DNA of 35,743 nt, from assembly GCA_030041095.1 (NCBI GenBank), contig JASHON010000103.1, forward strand, positions 1 to 35,743. The letters run 5' to 3'. The DNA is from Terriglobia bacterium (GTDB lineage Bacteria; Acidobacteriota; Terriglobia; UBA7540). Shown here one piece after another: positions 35,694-35,743 of the stretch. Position numbers and translations under genes: made by a program. A model generated the notes under the pieces. It ran no database searches, had not been told where the DNA came from, and saw nothing but the letters and a program-made list of their open reading frames with translations. Numbering within the stretch: the first letter of the stretch is position 1; each line of letters begins with the position of its first letter.

Positions 35694-35743
35694 GAGATTT
35701 CTCCTCTTTTGCAGCCCTCTTCGCTCCACAAACCTTTAGACGG

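Overview
The window looks like a chromosomal stretch of a GC-rich, Gram-negative-type soil or environmental bacterium, most probably an acidobacterium or close relative. That placement is inference from gene style, not a search. Evidence for two membranes is an RND efflux pump with a lipoprotein adaptor, a periplasmic-type PQQ dehydrogenase with a c-type heme site, and an HtrA protease. Menaquinone would be made by the futalosine route (MqnE). Most of the content is ordinary metabolism and I see no clear phage, transposase, CRISPR array or defence island.

Layout: 1-5030 holds the end of a PLP-dependent cystathionine beta-synthase with paired CBS domains, then leftward genes for a membrane-anchored coiled-coil protein, a DUF92 integral membrane protein and a secreted TPR protein. 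At 5031-9973 dtd diverges from a two-gene RND efflux operon, followed by the wreck of a dienelactone hydrolase gene (9991-10239). At 10380-16523 leftward genes encode a secreted thioredoxin-like protein, a PQQ dehydrogenase with an inserted cytochrome c, an SDR, ThiC and a DJ-1/PfpI protein. At 16639-20065 a NUDIX hydrolase precedes a cobalt/nickel ECF transporter (cbiM-cbiQ-cbiO). Then come tRNA-Glu(CUC), mqnE, a convergent UvrC-like gene lacking the RNase H half, and a class III aminotransferase. An 800-base gene-free region with A/T-rich DNA and a striking double hairpin lies before metH. The window ends with glmS, a second SDR, a kinesin-light-chain-type TPR protein and an HtrA protease.

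Functional links: the cobalt transporter could feed cobalamin to the B12-dependent methionine synthase MetH. The thioredoxin-like protein next to the heme-bearing PQQ dehydrogenase could keep heme-site cysteines reduced, but that is only a suggestion from position.

I did not find a convincing new multi-gene system. The best leads are the three-way-junction repeat at 25054-25142, the internally deleted hydrolase, the missing metH start codon, the truncated UvrC homologue and the structured glmS leader. All family assignments are by eye from motifs; no database search was run.
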